A stretch of DNA of 64,000 nt from Streptomyces sp. 1-11 (GCF_007176755.1 NZ_BJTV01000004.1:62001-126000), one strand, 5' to 3'; positions 8,801 to 17,775 are shown, numbered from the stretch's first letter. Notes: generated from the letters alone by a model not told the origin. A program made the numbers and translations.

Positions 8801-8875
8801 GGAGTACCGTGGACAGCACCGAGGGCATTTCGCACACCGGCTTCCACGCCGGGTCGTTCTCGGCGAGAGACGAAA
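8801..8875 (+). promoter_or_regulatory. Conserved upstream element (copy 2 of 5)
   Basis: Begins GGAGTACCGTGGACA, then ACCGAGGGC, CACCGGCTTCC and GTCGTTCTCGGCGAG. It aligns without gaps to 8514-8579 and, with one or two 1-nt gaps, to the other copies. It lies 42-116 nt before the DUF5994 start at 8917. Promoter, operator or leader RNA are all possible. Confidence 0.6.
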
Positions 8876-8916
8876 CCCGGGGCGCCGCCAAGGCGGCCCG
8901 GAGACGGGTCCGCATC

Positions 8917-9501
8917 ATGTCGGCGACCTTGCACCAACTCCTGCCACACCACGAGCCCGTCGCAGCCCCGGCCGTGCGTCTCGCGCTGAAGACCGACGGC
9001 CCGTCGCGCGGCCTCCTGGACGGTGCCTGGTGGCCCCGCTCCCGAGACCTGCTGAGCGAGCTGCCCGCACTGACCGATGTGCTGGACCCTCTGTGGGGCC
9101 GCATCACCCGCATCGCCGTCAACCCGAAGTACTGGCCGGTCATCCCGCACGAGATCCCCGTGGGCGGTCATGTCGTCAAGGCCGGATGGTTCACCCCGGA
9201 GATCGACCCGCACAAGCTGCTGCTGCTCTCCTACGGCACCGGCCGCTGGGACCTGCTGGTCATCCCGCCCGAGACCGAGACGGAGCCGGCGGCCCGCCTG
9301 ATGGCGGCCGCGTCCGACTACGACGGCCCACCGCTGACCGCAAGCGCTCTCATCGCCGCGGACGAGACCCGGCACGCCGTCTCCGCCGCCGACCGGCCAC
9401 TCGAACCGGACGAGGCAGAGAAGCACGAGGAGGACGGCTCCGCCTCAGCGGCCGTTCCGGCAGGGACGGATCGCGCCAGTCGCCTGGTCATCGGCATGTG
9501 A
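8917..9501 (+). CDS. DUF5994 family protein (copy 2)
   Basis: 194 residues. Shows LLDGAWWPRSRDLLSELPAL, WGRITRIAVNPKYWPVIP, DPHKLLLLSYGTGRWDLL and VIPPET, then an acidic, probably disordered C-terminal tail of about 40 residues. It is the closest relative of copy 1, sharing most of the core. The frame is open for 40 codons upstream, but that stretch coincides with the conserved upstream element, so I start at the ATG 8917. Confidence 0.8.
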   Translation: MSATLHQLLPHHEPVAAPAVRLALKTDGPSRGLLDGAWWPRSRDLLSELPALTDVLDPLWGRITRIAVNPKYWPVIPHEIPVGGHVVKAGWFTPEIDPHKLLLLSYGTGRWDLLVIPPETETEPAARLMAAASDYDGPPLTASALIAADETRHAVSAADRPLEPDEAEKHEEDGSASAAVPAGTDRASRLVIGM

Positions 9502-9625
9502 GACGGCCGCCACGACCGGTGCCTTCACGGGTTTCGGACCTGCCTCACGAGCCGGCGCAGGCACATGCAGGGGTCTCGACCGGCGAGTCTCCGCCCCACG
9601 TGGTCCTCGTCCCGAGGAGCAGTAC

Positions 9626-10489
9626 ATGCAAGCCCTGATCGTTCTCATCGTCGTGATCGGTCTTCTGGCCGTCCTGGCCCTCGCCCTGTCCGTGAAGGTC
9701 GTCAAGCAGTACGAGAAGGGAGTGCTGTTCCGCTTCGGCCGACTCGTCGGAACACGCTCCCCGGGACTGCGGTTCATCATCCCGTTCGTCGACGCCCTGC
9801 ACCGGGTGTCGCTGCGGGTCGTCACCATGCCGATCCAGTCCCAGGGCATCATCACCCGGGACAACGTGAGCGTGGACGTGTCGGCGGTCGCCTACTTCCG
9901 GGTCGTCGACGCCGTGAAGTCGGTCGTCGCCGTGGAGAACGTCAACGCGGCGATCAACCAGATCGCCCAGACCACCCTGCGGAAGGTCGTCGGCCGGCAC
10001 ACGCTCGACGAGACGCTGTCGGAGACGGACCGTATCAACCTGGACATCCGCCAGATCCTGGACGTCACCACCGTCGACTGGGGTGTGCAGGTCACCCTGG
10101 TCGAGCTCAAGGACATCCAGCTGCCCGACACCATGAAGCGCGCCATGGCCCGCCAGGCCGAGGCCGAGCGGGAGAAGCGAGCGAAGATCATCAACGCGGA
10201 GGGCGAGTCCCTGGCCGCAGCAGCGCTCGGCGACGCCTCGGACACCATGATGGCCCACCCCCTGGCGCTTCAACTGCGCAATCTCCAGAGCCTGGTGGAG
10301 ATCGGTGTCGACCAGAACACCACCGTCGTCTTCCCGGCCCCCCTCATGAGCACGATCGGCGAGCTCGGCTCCTTCCTCGCCCGGGAAACCGCTGCCGCCG
10401 CACCCGCCGCGGCAGCGCCACCGGCCGGCACCGGCCGCACCGACACGTCCCTCAGCCCGGCAGGCAGCGCGCCCGGCACCGCGGCGTGA
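9626..10489 (+). CDS. SPFH/band 7 (slipin/stomatin-like) membrane protein
   Basis: 287 residues. One N-terminal membrane helix (about 2-22), then the SPFH/band 7 domain from VKQYEKGVLFRFGRLVG to about residue 170, with the conserved DALHRVSLRVVTMPIQSQ stretch, and a helical region AMARQAEAEREKRAKIINAEGE typical of slipins. The last 30 residues are Ala/Pro-rich. GAGGAG lies before the ATG. Slipins form oligomeric membrane scaffolds. The next gene encodes an AAA+ ATPase fusion, a possible partner by position. Confidence 0.9.
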   Translation: MQALIVLIVVIGLLAVLALALSVKVVKQYEKGVLFRFGRLVGTRSPGLRFIIPFVDALHRVSLRVVTMPIQSQGIITRDNVSVDVSAVAYFRVVDAVKSVVAVENVNAAINQIAQTTLRKVVGRHTLDETLSETDRINLDIRQILDVTTVDWGVQVTLVELKDIQLPDTMKRAMARQAEAEREKRAKIINAEGESLAAAALGDASDTMMAHPLALQLRNLQSLVEIGVDQNTTVVFPAPLMSTIGELGSFLARETAAAAPAAAAPPAGTGRTDTSLSPAGSAPGTAA

Positions 10490-10608
10490 AGCCGACTACG
10501 GCCCGAGCGATCCGTGGCGCCAGGGAGGATTCGTGACCGTCGCCTGTCGCGCGCATCCTCCGGGCACCGGCTGATGATGGGGGTACGGCCGAACACGCGG
10601 AGCTGATC

Positions 10609-11877
10609 ATGACGGGTTGGCGGGTCAGGGACTACACCCAGGACGATCTCGAAGCGGTGATCCGTGTCGACATGCAGAGCGGCACGACCGAGGAGCCGCC
10701 GCTCTTCCCACTCTCGGACGCCGTGACGGCCCTCCAGACCCGCCACCCGGCCGTGGTGGCCACGGCCGACGACGTGCTGATCGGCGCCGCGGTGAGCAGG
10801 GTGGAGGGCGAACGGGCATGGATTCTGCGCATTTGCATGGCGCCCGGCTGGCGGCAGCGCGGGCTGGGGAGTGCCCTGATCACCGCCCTTGAGCAACGCG
10901 TCTTCGCCGCCGGCGTCCGCGCGGTGCACGCCGCCCTGCCCGAGGGCGAGACCGGTGCCACCGCCCTGCGCAATTGCGACTTCGGCGCCCGCCCCGGGCT
11001 GGTCTTCTTCGAGAAACGCGGACCGGTGACCCCGCAGTCGGCCGGCACGCTGTCCTCGCTCGGAGCGGAGCTGCCGCCAGGGGGGCTCTGGCAGAAGGTC
11101 GCGGGCATGCAACGGGAGAAGCAGCTCATCGAGCGGCGCCTGGTCCTGCCGCTGGCCCATCCCGAACTGGCCGCCCAGCACGGAGTGGAACCGCCACGGG
11201 CGGTGATGCTGTTCGGCCCGCCCGGGACCGGCAAGAGCACGTTCGCGCACGCGATCGCCAGCCGCCTGGGATGGCCCTTCCTCGAACTGTTCCCCGCCCG
11301 TCTGGCCGCCGAGTACGGCCTGGCGACCGGGCTGAACCGGCGCTTCGACGAGATCGCCCGGCTCGACCACGTCCTCGTCTTCATCGACGAGGTCGAGGAG
11401 GTCGCCGGCGAACGCGGCGGCGCGGACGCGACCGCTGTCGGCGTCGTCAACGAACTGCTCAAGGCGATCGTCCGGTTCCGAAGCCAGGACGGACGGCTGC
11501 TCGTCTGCGCCACGAACAACGTGACCACGCTCGACTCCGCGTTCCTGCGGCACGGCCGCTTCGACTACGTGCTGCCGATCGGCCCTCCCGACCACACCGC
11601 CAGGACTGCACTGTGGGAGAGCTACCTGGCCCGAGCGGGCGCGCGGGCCGACAGCGCGGTACTCGCGTCCGCCAGCGAGGGGTTCACCCCCGCCGACATC
11701 GCCCACGCGGCGCGTACCGTCTCCCAGGCCCAGTTCGAGCGCACCTTCGACACCGGAACCCGGACCACCCCCACCACCGACGACTACCTGGACACGATCT
11801 GCGACACCAAGCCCACGGTCAGCGCTGCCATGGCCCGGGAATTCGCCCAGCAGACGGAGGAGTTCGCCCGCATCTAG
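10609..11877 (+). CDS. GNAT acetyltransferase - AAA+ ATPase fusion
   Basis: 422 residues. Residues 1-145 form a GNAT domain with the acetyl-CoA loop WRQRGLGSALI. From about 165 there is an AAA+ ATPase: Walker A FGPPGTGKST, Walker B VLVFIDEVEE, sensor 1 CATNNV and the arginine-finger region RHGRFDYVLPIG, with an AAA lid to about 395. The two domains are in one frame without a stop, so this is a true fusion. It may couple ATP-driven remodelling with acetylation of a protein or small-molecule target; the substrate is unknown. It follows the SPFH gene by 119 nt. Confidence 0.85.
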   Translation: MTGWRVRDYTQDDLEAVIRVDMQSGTTEEPPLFPLSDAVTALQTRHPAVVATADDVLIGAAVSRVEGERAWILRICMAPGWRQRGLGSALITALEQRVFAAGVRAVHAALPEGETGATALRNCDFGARPGLVFFEKRGPVTPQSAGTLSSLGAELPPGGLWQKVAGMQREKQLIERRLVLPLAHPELAAQHGVEPPRAVMLFGPPGTGKSTFAHAIASRLGWPFLELFPARLAAEYGLATGLNRRFDEIARLDHVLVFIDEVEEVAGERGGADATAVGVVNELLKAIVRFRSQDGRLLVCATNNVTTLDSAFLRHGRFDYVLPIGPPDHTARTALWESYLARAGARADSAVLASASEGFTPADIAHAARTVSQAQFERTFDTGTRTTPTTDDYLDTICDTKPTVSAAMAREFAQQTEEFARI

Positions 11878-11916
11878 CGTCCAGGCCGGGTGGGGAGTCG
11901 ATCTGCGACGGACGTG

Positions 11917-12402
11917 TCAGGCCGGCGTAGGTGGCGTGTCGCTGCCCGTTTCGATGAGGATCTGCCTGGCCTCGGTGACGTTTTCGGCCCGTACGGCCCT
12001 GGCCATCGCGGCGCGTGCCGCGTCGGGCGACGTGTCCGGAGGGACCAGCAACAGAGAGAAAAGGTCCCCTTCGCCTCGGGTGATGAGGACGGTGTCGTCA
12101 CCGACCGGGAAGGAGTCGATGTGCACGACCCGGTCGTCGACCATCACCCGGGTCGGCAGTTCGTCCCAGGCGCTGCCGTCCAGACCGACCCGGGTGACAG
12201 GCCCGAGATGCTCGGTCAACGCGGAGATCAGCGAGGGAAGCTCGGCACCGATGTCCCGGGACCGCGGCCACCATGCGCCGTCCAGGATTCCCTCGCGTGC
12301 GTGGGTGGTCTCCAGTCGCAGCAGGGCCGTTCCGGGTTTCACCGACCGGTGCACGGCGTCCGGCAGGAGCCTGGGGAAGTCGGGGGTGTCTGAGCCTGCC
12401 AT
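11917..12402 (-). CDS. DUF5994 family protein (copy 3, divergent)
   Basis: 161 residues. Keeps ILDGAWWPRSRDIGAELPSL and FSLLLVPPDT, but the middle differs from copies 1 and 2 (LGPVTRVGLDGSAWDELP). The ATG at 12402 is preferred to an open frame extending 174 nt upstream, which is not family-like and contains a stem-loop. Upstream it shares only GGAGTACCGTG with the conserved element. Confidence 0.75.
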   Translation of the reverse strand: MAGSDTPDFPRLLPDAVHRSVKPGTALLRLETTHAREGILDGAWWPRSRDIGAELPSLISALTEHLGPVTRVGLDGSAWDELPTRVMVDDRVVHIDSFPVGDDTVLITRGEGDLFSLLLVPPDTSPDAARAAMARAVRAENVTEARQILIETGSDTPPTPA

Positions 12403-12535
12403 GGTGTCCGCCCGTCCGCAGAGAGCAGTGCGACCGCACGGCGTGCGACCACGATACGACCCTGCTACCTCACGGTACTCCGCACGACGCTCCCGCGAGC
12501 GCTTCGCCGCAGGCGCGGTTGCGGAAACAGGCAAC

Positions 12536-12561
12536 GGCTCCGGCGTATACCCGCCGGAGCC
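12536..12561 (-). terminator. Stem-loop terminator
   Basis: GGCTCCGGCG and CGCCGGAGCC give a perfect 10-bp stem with a 6-nt loop, 125 nt past the end of the leftward gene at 12686-13207. Confidence 0.55.
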
Positions 12562-12685
12562 GCCCTTCCGGGTCATTGCACGTGAGCGTGCGCCGACCCG
12601 CTTTCCAGGCTACGTCAAAGGGACTAATCCGCCATAAGCAATCCTTGCGAGGGTTAACTTAGGTCCGAGAAGCCGACGCGGCGGC

Positions 12686-13207
12686 TCAGCCACGCCCTTC
12701 CTCTTCCGTCTCCATCTGCCTGATCCCCTGGTGCGTCAGCGTGATCATCGCGGGCGTGTTGCCCCTCCCCCAGTCCACGACGACCCAGCCTTCGCCCGCC
12801 AGGTACATACAGGCAGCGGCCATGTCCTGCTCAGGGATGCCGAGGTCGGTGCGGAGCTTCGCCCCATCGACGCCCAGGAGTCGATCGCCCTCGGCGGCTT
12901 GGTACAGAGCCTGCATGATCCTCTCGCGATACGTCTTCCGGTCTCGCAGTATCGCCATCACGCGCCTTCCTCTCCCGCCCACGGTCGGGCCGAAGTCGAT
13001 GTCATCCGCGGTCGCGGTGGGGCGCGTCGGAACGGTCGCGTCCACCGCCGGCCGACGGCGCCTCCGGGGCCGACGCCCGATCCCCGGCAGAACATCGCTG
13101 TAGTGGAAGGCAGCGATCCGTTCGGCGTGCTGACCATTGAGCTGGTGGATCAGAACTACTCCGATGGCGATCAGGACGAGCAGCACGGCCACGGCGATGA
13201 CGAGCAT
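12686..13207 (-). CDS. Membrane-tethered winged-helix-like protein
   Basis: 173 residues. A single N-terminal membrane helix (about 1-22), an Arg/Pro-rich linker (about 45-85), then a winged-helix-like domain (about 88-165) with ERIMQALYQAAEG, an LGIPEQDMAAACMYLAGEGW segment and MITLTHQGIRQME. The last domain is closely similar to the 101-aa protein at 17872-18177. The ATG at 13207 has a near-perfect GGAGGTGA site, so I treat it as one protein; an internal start near 12958 would give the soluble domain alone. The role is unknown. Confidence 0.7.
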   Translation of the reverse strand: MLVIAVAVLLVLIAIGVVLIHQLNGQHAERIAAFHYSDVLPGIGRRPRRRRRPAVDATVPTRPTATADDIDFGPTVGGRGRRVMAILRDRKTYRERIMQALYQAAEGDRLLGVDGAKLRTDLGIPEQDMAAACMYLAGEGWVVVDWGRGNTPAMITLTHQGIRQMETEEEGRG

Positions 13208-13213
13208 GGGATC

Positions 13214-13750
13214 TCACCTCCGCCGACCGGCGGGCGAAGGCCCTGCCGAGCCGATGGGCCGGGGCCGGGACGACGGTCGACCTGCTCCGCCGTCGGCCTC
13301 CCAGGCTTCTTCCCTGTTTCGTGCATCGATCCCGTCTGCTGCTTGCTCCCGGGCCGAGGCATCGACGCCGTCGCCGGCCATCAGCTGCGCGGCAACATCC
13401 GCACCGGTTTCCGGCGGAATCACCAGCACGTCCCGGCGGCCGTCAGCGGAGAAAAGAGTGAGTCTGTGGGGATCCTGCTCCTCGGTGGACCAGCCCACCT
13501 GCACGGTGCGCCCGGCATAGGACACCCAGTGCGGCAGGACGGGCCAGTAGGCCGGGTGCACGGTGACACCCGTGATACGACCCCAGAGATCGCCCAATGC
13601 CGCCGTCAACGACGGCAGCTCACGGGTGAAGGCACGGGAGCGAGGCCACCACATACCGTCCAGCCCGCCCGGCGCGGGCGTGATGGACAGCCGGGCCGGA
13701 TGGGGCGGCGCGCGCCTGCTCGATGTCGTACGGTCAATGGTCACGGCCAT
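13214..13750 (-). CDS. DUF5994 family protein (copy 4)
   Basis: 178 residues. Has GLDGMWWPRSRAFTRELPSL, LWGRITGVTVHPAYWPVLP, DPHRLTLFSADGRRDVLV and IPPET, followed by a long basic, Pro-rich tail. The ATG at 13750 fits the family start; an upstream extension overlaps the conserved upstream element. Its stop is 6 nt before the membrane winged-helix gene, so the two are probably cotranscribed. Confidence 0.78.
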   Translation of the reverse strand: MAVTIDRTTSSRRAPPHPARLSITPAPGGLDGMWWPRSRAFTRELPSLTAALGDLWGRITGVTVHPAYWPVLPHWVSYAGRTVQVGWSTEEQDPHRLTLFSADGRRDVLVIPPETGADVAAQLMAGDGVDASAREQAADGIDARNREEAWEADGGAGRPSSRPRPIGSAGPSPAGRRR

Positions 13751-13800
13751 GGCGCGAACCTGTCTCCGGGCTCGTGGGTGCGGCCCGGCGCTGTCGATCT

Positions 13801-13863
13801 CCGGGAACGGCACCCGCAGCGGAGCCGGTGCGCGAAGAACTCCCGGTGTCTTCACACTACTCC
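13801..13863 (-). promoter_or_regulatory. Conserved upstream element (copy 3 of 5)
   Basis: On the minus strand GGAGTAGTGTG, CACCGGGAGTTCTTCGC, CACCGGCT and GGGTGCCGTTCCCGG align with the element at 8801-8875. Located 51-113 nt before the DUF5994 start at 13750. Just upstream is a GCTTTTC sequence about 13 nt from GGAGTA, which could be a -35-like motif. Confidence 0.5.
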
Positions 13864-13939
13864 GCTCACCGGTCCGAAAAGCCGGGGATGACCAGGCAGT
13901 TTCCTGCCTTCGGGACCTGGTCGCCGGTGCCGATGCCGG

Positions 13940-14917
13940 TCAGAGCCAGTCCTTGCGCTTGAACGTCAGATACAGCAATGCGGACAGGAGCACGATGACG
14001 GCGGCGGAGGTGACGAACCCCGACTCGCGGCCGAAACCGGGATAGGGGAGGTTCTGGCCGTAGTAGCCGGTGATCGCGGTGGGTACGGCGATGATCGCGG
14101 CCCAGCTCGTCACCTTCTTCATGATCAGGTTCATGCGGTTGGCCTGGACCGAGAGGTTCGTCTCCATGACCGAGGCCACCAGGTCCCGCAGCGATTCCGT
14201 CCACTCGGTGGCACGCAGCACGTGGTCGTAGACGTCCTGGTAGTACGGGGCGAGAGGGTCGTTGATCAGGTGCAGGCCGGGGCGCATGAGGGTGTTGACC
14301 ACCTCACGCATCGGGAGCACGACGCGGCGCAGCTGGACGAGCGACTTACGCAGTGCGAAAACGCGGCGCTGCACGGCTTCGATCTCACGGCGCCCGGCCG
14401 CGAAGAGCAGACCCTCCAGGTCCTCGATGCTGTCGTCCAACTGCTGGACCGCGGCGAAGTGTCCGTCCACGAGATGGTCGAGCAGACCGTGCAGCAGGAA
14501 TCCGACGCCGTGGCCGGCCAGGTCCGGGCTCTCGTCCCAGCGGGCGACGACGTCCTCGATGTCGAGGCCGTCGTCCTTGCGGACGGTGATCATGGCCTGG
14601 CTGGTGAGGAATACGGCGATCTCGCTGTACGTCAGTTGCCCACCGTCCGGGCTGACGGTCACGGCGTAGGCGCTGAGGAACTCGTGGGTGCGATAGCGGT
14701 CGAGTTTCGGCCGCTGTCCATGGTGAGCGGCATCCTCCAGAGCCAGTTCGTGGATGCCGAACTCCTGACCGAGCATGGTGAGTTCAGCGGCTCCGGGCCG
14801 GTGCAGGTCCAGCCACAGGACCGACGCCGGATCAGCGAGATGCGCTGAGACGTCACTGGCGGGAAAGCCCTCCAGGACCAGAGTGCCGTCGTGATACAGC
14901 CGGGTACGCGTCACCAT
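13940..14917 (-). CDS. CorA-type divalent cation transporter (GMN motif variant)
   Basis: 325 residues. A soluble N-terminal domain (about 1-210), a long helical stalk ending NLSVQANRMNLIMKKVTSW, and two C-terminal membrane helices (about 262-280 and 297-318) joined by GYYGQNLPYPG, closing with a basic tail. This is the CorA fold, where the loop normally has YGMN; here Met is replaced by Gln. Mg2+, Co2+ or Zn2+ transport is expected from the family, but selectivity cannot be read. The start ATG 14917 gives normal length. Confidence 0.85.
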   Translation of the reverse strand: MVTRTRLYHDGTLVLEGFPASDVSAHLADPASVLWLDLHRPGAAELTMLGQEFGIHELALEDAAHHGQRPKLDRYRTHEFLSAYAVTVSPDGGQLTYSEIAVFLTSQAMITVRKDDGLDIEDVVARWDESPDLAGHGVGFLLHGLLDHLVDGHFAAVQQLDDSIEDLEGLLFAAGRREIEAVQRRVFALRKSLVQLRRVVLPMREVVNTLMRPGLHLINDPLAPYYQDVYDHVLRATEWTESLRDLVASVMETNLSVQANRMNLIMKKVTSWAAIIAVPTAITGYYGQNLPYPGFGRESGFVTSAAVIVLLSALLYLTFKRKDWL

Positions 14918-15166
14918 GGCCCGAGGCTAGTGTCTTTATACCCCTGTCATGCCGCTTCGCCCTGATTGCCAGCGCGGCTGGTTCATCGACAGCAGCCACC
15001 CTCCGTGGGGGCCTTATGTCAAAGCCCGCGACATCCGGAGCTCCGACCGACGAGCATCGGGTGCCGGTCCGAAGGCAGGGATGTGGGTACCCGGCTGCCG
15101 CATCGCATCCGGCCTGCACCGCACGACCGGATGCGGCCCGTCAGCCGGGAAGGACACTCCGAGACC

Positions 15167-16090
15167 ATGACCACGCATACCCTGCGCCGTCGGGGCTGGA
15201 GCGCGTTCGTCGTCATCGGCGCCGGGTGGTGGACCCTGGCGCTCGCCGCGTTCCTCGCCGTGATGTTCGGGCAGGTGGCTCTGCTCGCCCACGACGTCGC
15301 GCACCGCCAGGTCTTCCGCCGGCGCCGGCCCAGCGAGACGGCCGGCCGCATCGCCGGGGCCGCGATCGGGATGGGCTACGGATAGTGGCAGGACAAACAC
15401 ACCCGCCACCACGCCAACCCCAACCACGAGGACCTCGACCCCGACATCGCCCCGGACCTGCTGGTGTGGTCCCAGGACCAAGCCCGCGCCGCGACCGGAC
15501 TGCCGAGGATCATCGGCCGTCGGCAGGCGTTCCTCTTCTTTCCCCTGCTCCTGCTCGAAGGGTTCAACCTTCATGTCTCCAGCGCGCGAGCACTGGGCAA
15601 TCGCGCCCTGAAGAACCGCGCCCTGGACGGCACGCTGCTCTACGGGCACACCGCCGCCTACCTGACCGCAGTGTTCCTCGTCCTCCCGCCCGGTATGGCG
15701 ATCGCGTTCCTGGCCGTCCACCAATGCCTGTTCGGCCTGTACCTCGGTTGTCTGTTCGCCCCCAACCACAAGGGCATGCCGATCCTGACCGGCGAGGACC
15801 GCCCCGACTTCCTGCGCCGCCAGGTCCTCACCGCACGCAACGTACGCGGCAGTTGGTTCACCGACCTCGCCCTGGGCGGCCTGAACCACCAGATCGAGCA
15901 CCACCTGTTCCCCAGCATGCCCAGCTCCCACCTGCGCAGGGCCCGGCCCGTCGTCCGCCGCTACTGCCAGGACTGGGGAGTCGACTATCGGGAAACCGGA
16001 CTGATCGCCTCCTACCGGCAAGCACTCGCCAGCCTCCACCGAGCAGGAGCGCCACTGCGGCGAGCCCGTATCAGCAGCGCCCGAGCATGA
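15167..16090 (+). pseudogene. Acyl-CoA fatty acid desaturase interrupted by an in-frame amber codon
   Basis: All three histidine boxes of a membrane desaturase are present in one frame: HDVAH, HTRHH and HQIEHHLFPSMP. A TAG at 15383-15385 splits them, between GYG and WQDKHTRHH, at a position where a residue such as Trp is usual (TGG to TAG would explain it). The N-terminus is also short: the frame before 15167 has no desaturase character, so about 60-80 residues usual in the family are missing. Translation from a TTG or GTG after the stop could yield only the C-terminal part. An intact desaturase of another subfamily is at 30926-32047. Confidence 0.75.
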
Positions 16091-16301
16091 CGCACCGGCG
16101 CCGGCGGTAGACGATCTCGCCGCCCTGTCTGAACCAGCACAGCCGTAAGCCGCCGTACCCGTCCCAGACTTTGCGCCGCGTCGCGCGCAGGGCTGCGCCG
16201 GAAGAAGCCTCGCCCGCAGCCGGCCGGCGTCCACCCACGAAGCGAGCGCATCCTCGCCGGATGTGCCTGCCTGTGCCGCCGGATGGGCCGGACCCACGCA
16301 C

Positions 16302-17246
16302 TCAGCTCGCGAAGTGACCCTGCTCCGGCGTCAGTCCCACCGCGGACATGAGCGAGTCCGCGGCCTGCTCGGTGGTCTCCGGTGGCACGACCAGCAGATC
16401 CCGGCGCCCATGGGCGGGGGCCATCAGCACGATGGTGCTCGGCGTGCGCGCCGTGGCGGTCCTGCGCAGCCGGACGACCTGGTTGCAGACGAGCATGCGG
16501 CCCGGGGCCCCGGCCCACCCTGCGCCGTTCACCAGGACACTGACGATCTGGCCCCAGGCGCGGGGCAGGCCGTAGAGCAGTGACGGGAGCTCCGCCAGGA
16601 GGTCGAAGGTTCGCGGCCACCACGCCCCGTCGATACAGCGTGGCACGGTGTTCTCGGGCGCGAGGTACAGGCGAAGGAGGGGCGGGGCCGGTGGCGGGCG
16701 CCGCAGCTGGTCGCTCATGAGGTGTCCTGTCGGGTGGTTCGGCGCGGCATGTGGCCCTTGGCCGGACAGCGCGCCTCGGCGGCGGGCGATGCGCTCGCGG
16801 GGAGGCGGGAGTGCGGCGTCGGCCGTTCGTCCCTCCCAGGCGTCCTGTGCGTTCGCGTAGGCGGGGAAGCGGCCGAGCAGGCCGGTGTGGCGGAAGAGCA
16901 GGTCGGTCGTGTGGCTGTCGTACACGATGCGTACCCAGCCGCGCCGGGCGCGGCAGTCGGACCACGCCTCGCACAGCGCGGACAGGACGCTGGAGTCGGA
17001 GAAGGTCACCTCGCTCAGGTCCACGATCAGGAAGAGCCGTCCGGGCGGGGCCGCTCGGGCCTCGGTCAGGGCGCGGACCAGTGGGGCCGCTGATTGCGTG
17101 TCCAGTTCGCCGTACGTGCGGACGATGCGGCACTCCTCGAAGAGCGCAGAAGTGTCATTCAGAGTGGGCAACGGCTCACGCGAGGATGGTGGTCGAGGCC
17201 GGCCGGTCGTCCCTGCCGCGGGCTCCCAAGGGGCCCCGTGCCTCAT
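16302..17246 (-). CDS. STAS domain - DUF5994 fusion (DUF5994 copy 5)
   Basis: 314 residues in one uninterrupted frame. Residues about 25-130 form a STAS-like domain with GELDTQSAAPLVRAL, LFLIVDLSEVTFSDSSVLSA and VRIVYDSHTTDLLFRHTGL. DSS is the site where anti-anti-sigma factors carry the phosphorylatable Ser. After a linker, residues about 177-314 are DUF5994 (CIDGAWWPRTFDLLAELPSL, RRDLLVVPPET). The ATG at 17246 overlaps the stop of copy 6. An internal ATG at 16718 with AGGA upstream could produce the DUF5994 part alone. The fusion links this unknown family to partner-switching signalling. Confidence 0.7.
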   Translation of the reverse strand: MRHGAPWEPAAGTTGRPRPPSSREPLPTLNDTSALFEECRIVRTYGELDTQSAAPLVRALTEARAAPPGRLFLIVDLSEVTFSDSSVLSALCEAWSDCRARRGWVRIVYDSHTTDLLFRHTGLLGRFPAYANAQDAWEGRTADAALPPPRERIARRRGALSGQGPHAAPNHPTGHLMSDQLRRPPPAPPLLRLYLAPENTVPRCIDGAWWPRTFDLLAELPSLLYGLPRAWGQIVSVLVNGAGWAGAPGRMLVCNQVVRLRRTATARTPSTIVLMAPAHGRRDLLVVPPETTEQAADSLMSAVGLTPEQGHFAS

Positions 17247-17737
17247 TCCGCCTCCCCGGCCGCGCCCACCGGGCGACCCGCATCGGCGAGCGCCAGCATG
17301 CTCGCGGCGGTCAGTGGGTTCTCCGGGTCGGCAGCGGCGGCCAGCAGCCGGACGGCTGTTCCGGCCGGCTCCTCGGGCGGGACGACCAGGAGCACCCAGC
17401 GTCCCACGGCGCCGCAGTCCAGGGTGATGACGTGCGCGTCGCTTCCGGGTCCGGTCGGTTCCACGGCGATCACCCGGCCCGGGGCCATGACCGTGTGCGG
17501 GGCACCGGGCCACCCGGCGGGGTCCACGGTGACCCGTATTACGGCCCCCGGCTCCGGCTCCAACAAGTCGACGAGCGAGGGAAGTTCGAGTTCCAGCGCG
17601 TCGCAGCGCGGCCACCAGGCCCCGTCCAGTGGGCCGTGGCTGACGTCCGGGGTGAGGGTCAGGCGGGGCAGGGGCATACGGTACGTGTGCGCGTCGGCAC
17701 CGGAGACGCCTCCGGCCGACGTACTGCTGGGTTCCAT
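17243..17737 (-). CDS. DUF5994 family protein (copy 6)
   Basis: 164 residues with PLDGAWWPRCDALELELPSL, a VIRVTVDPAGWPGAP stretch, GRWVLLVVPPEEP and a short helical tail. It is a more divergent copy. The stop overlaps the start of the STAS-DUF5994 gene, so both are in one leftward transcript. The ATG is 39 nt from the conserved upstream element. Confidence 0.75.
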   Translation of the reverse strand: MEPSSTSAGGVSGADAHTYRMPLPRLTLTPDVSHGPLDGAWWPRCDALELELPSLVDLLEPEPGAVIRVTVDPAGWPGAPHTVMAPGRVIAVEPTGPGSDAHVITLDCGAVGRWVLLVVPPEEPAGTAVRLLAAAADPENPLTAASMLALADAGRPVGAAGEAE

Positions 17738-17775
17738 GGTCCGGTCCCGTCCCGGGAGCCGCAGGACGACTGCCC

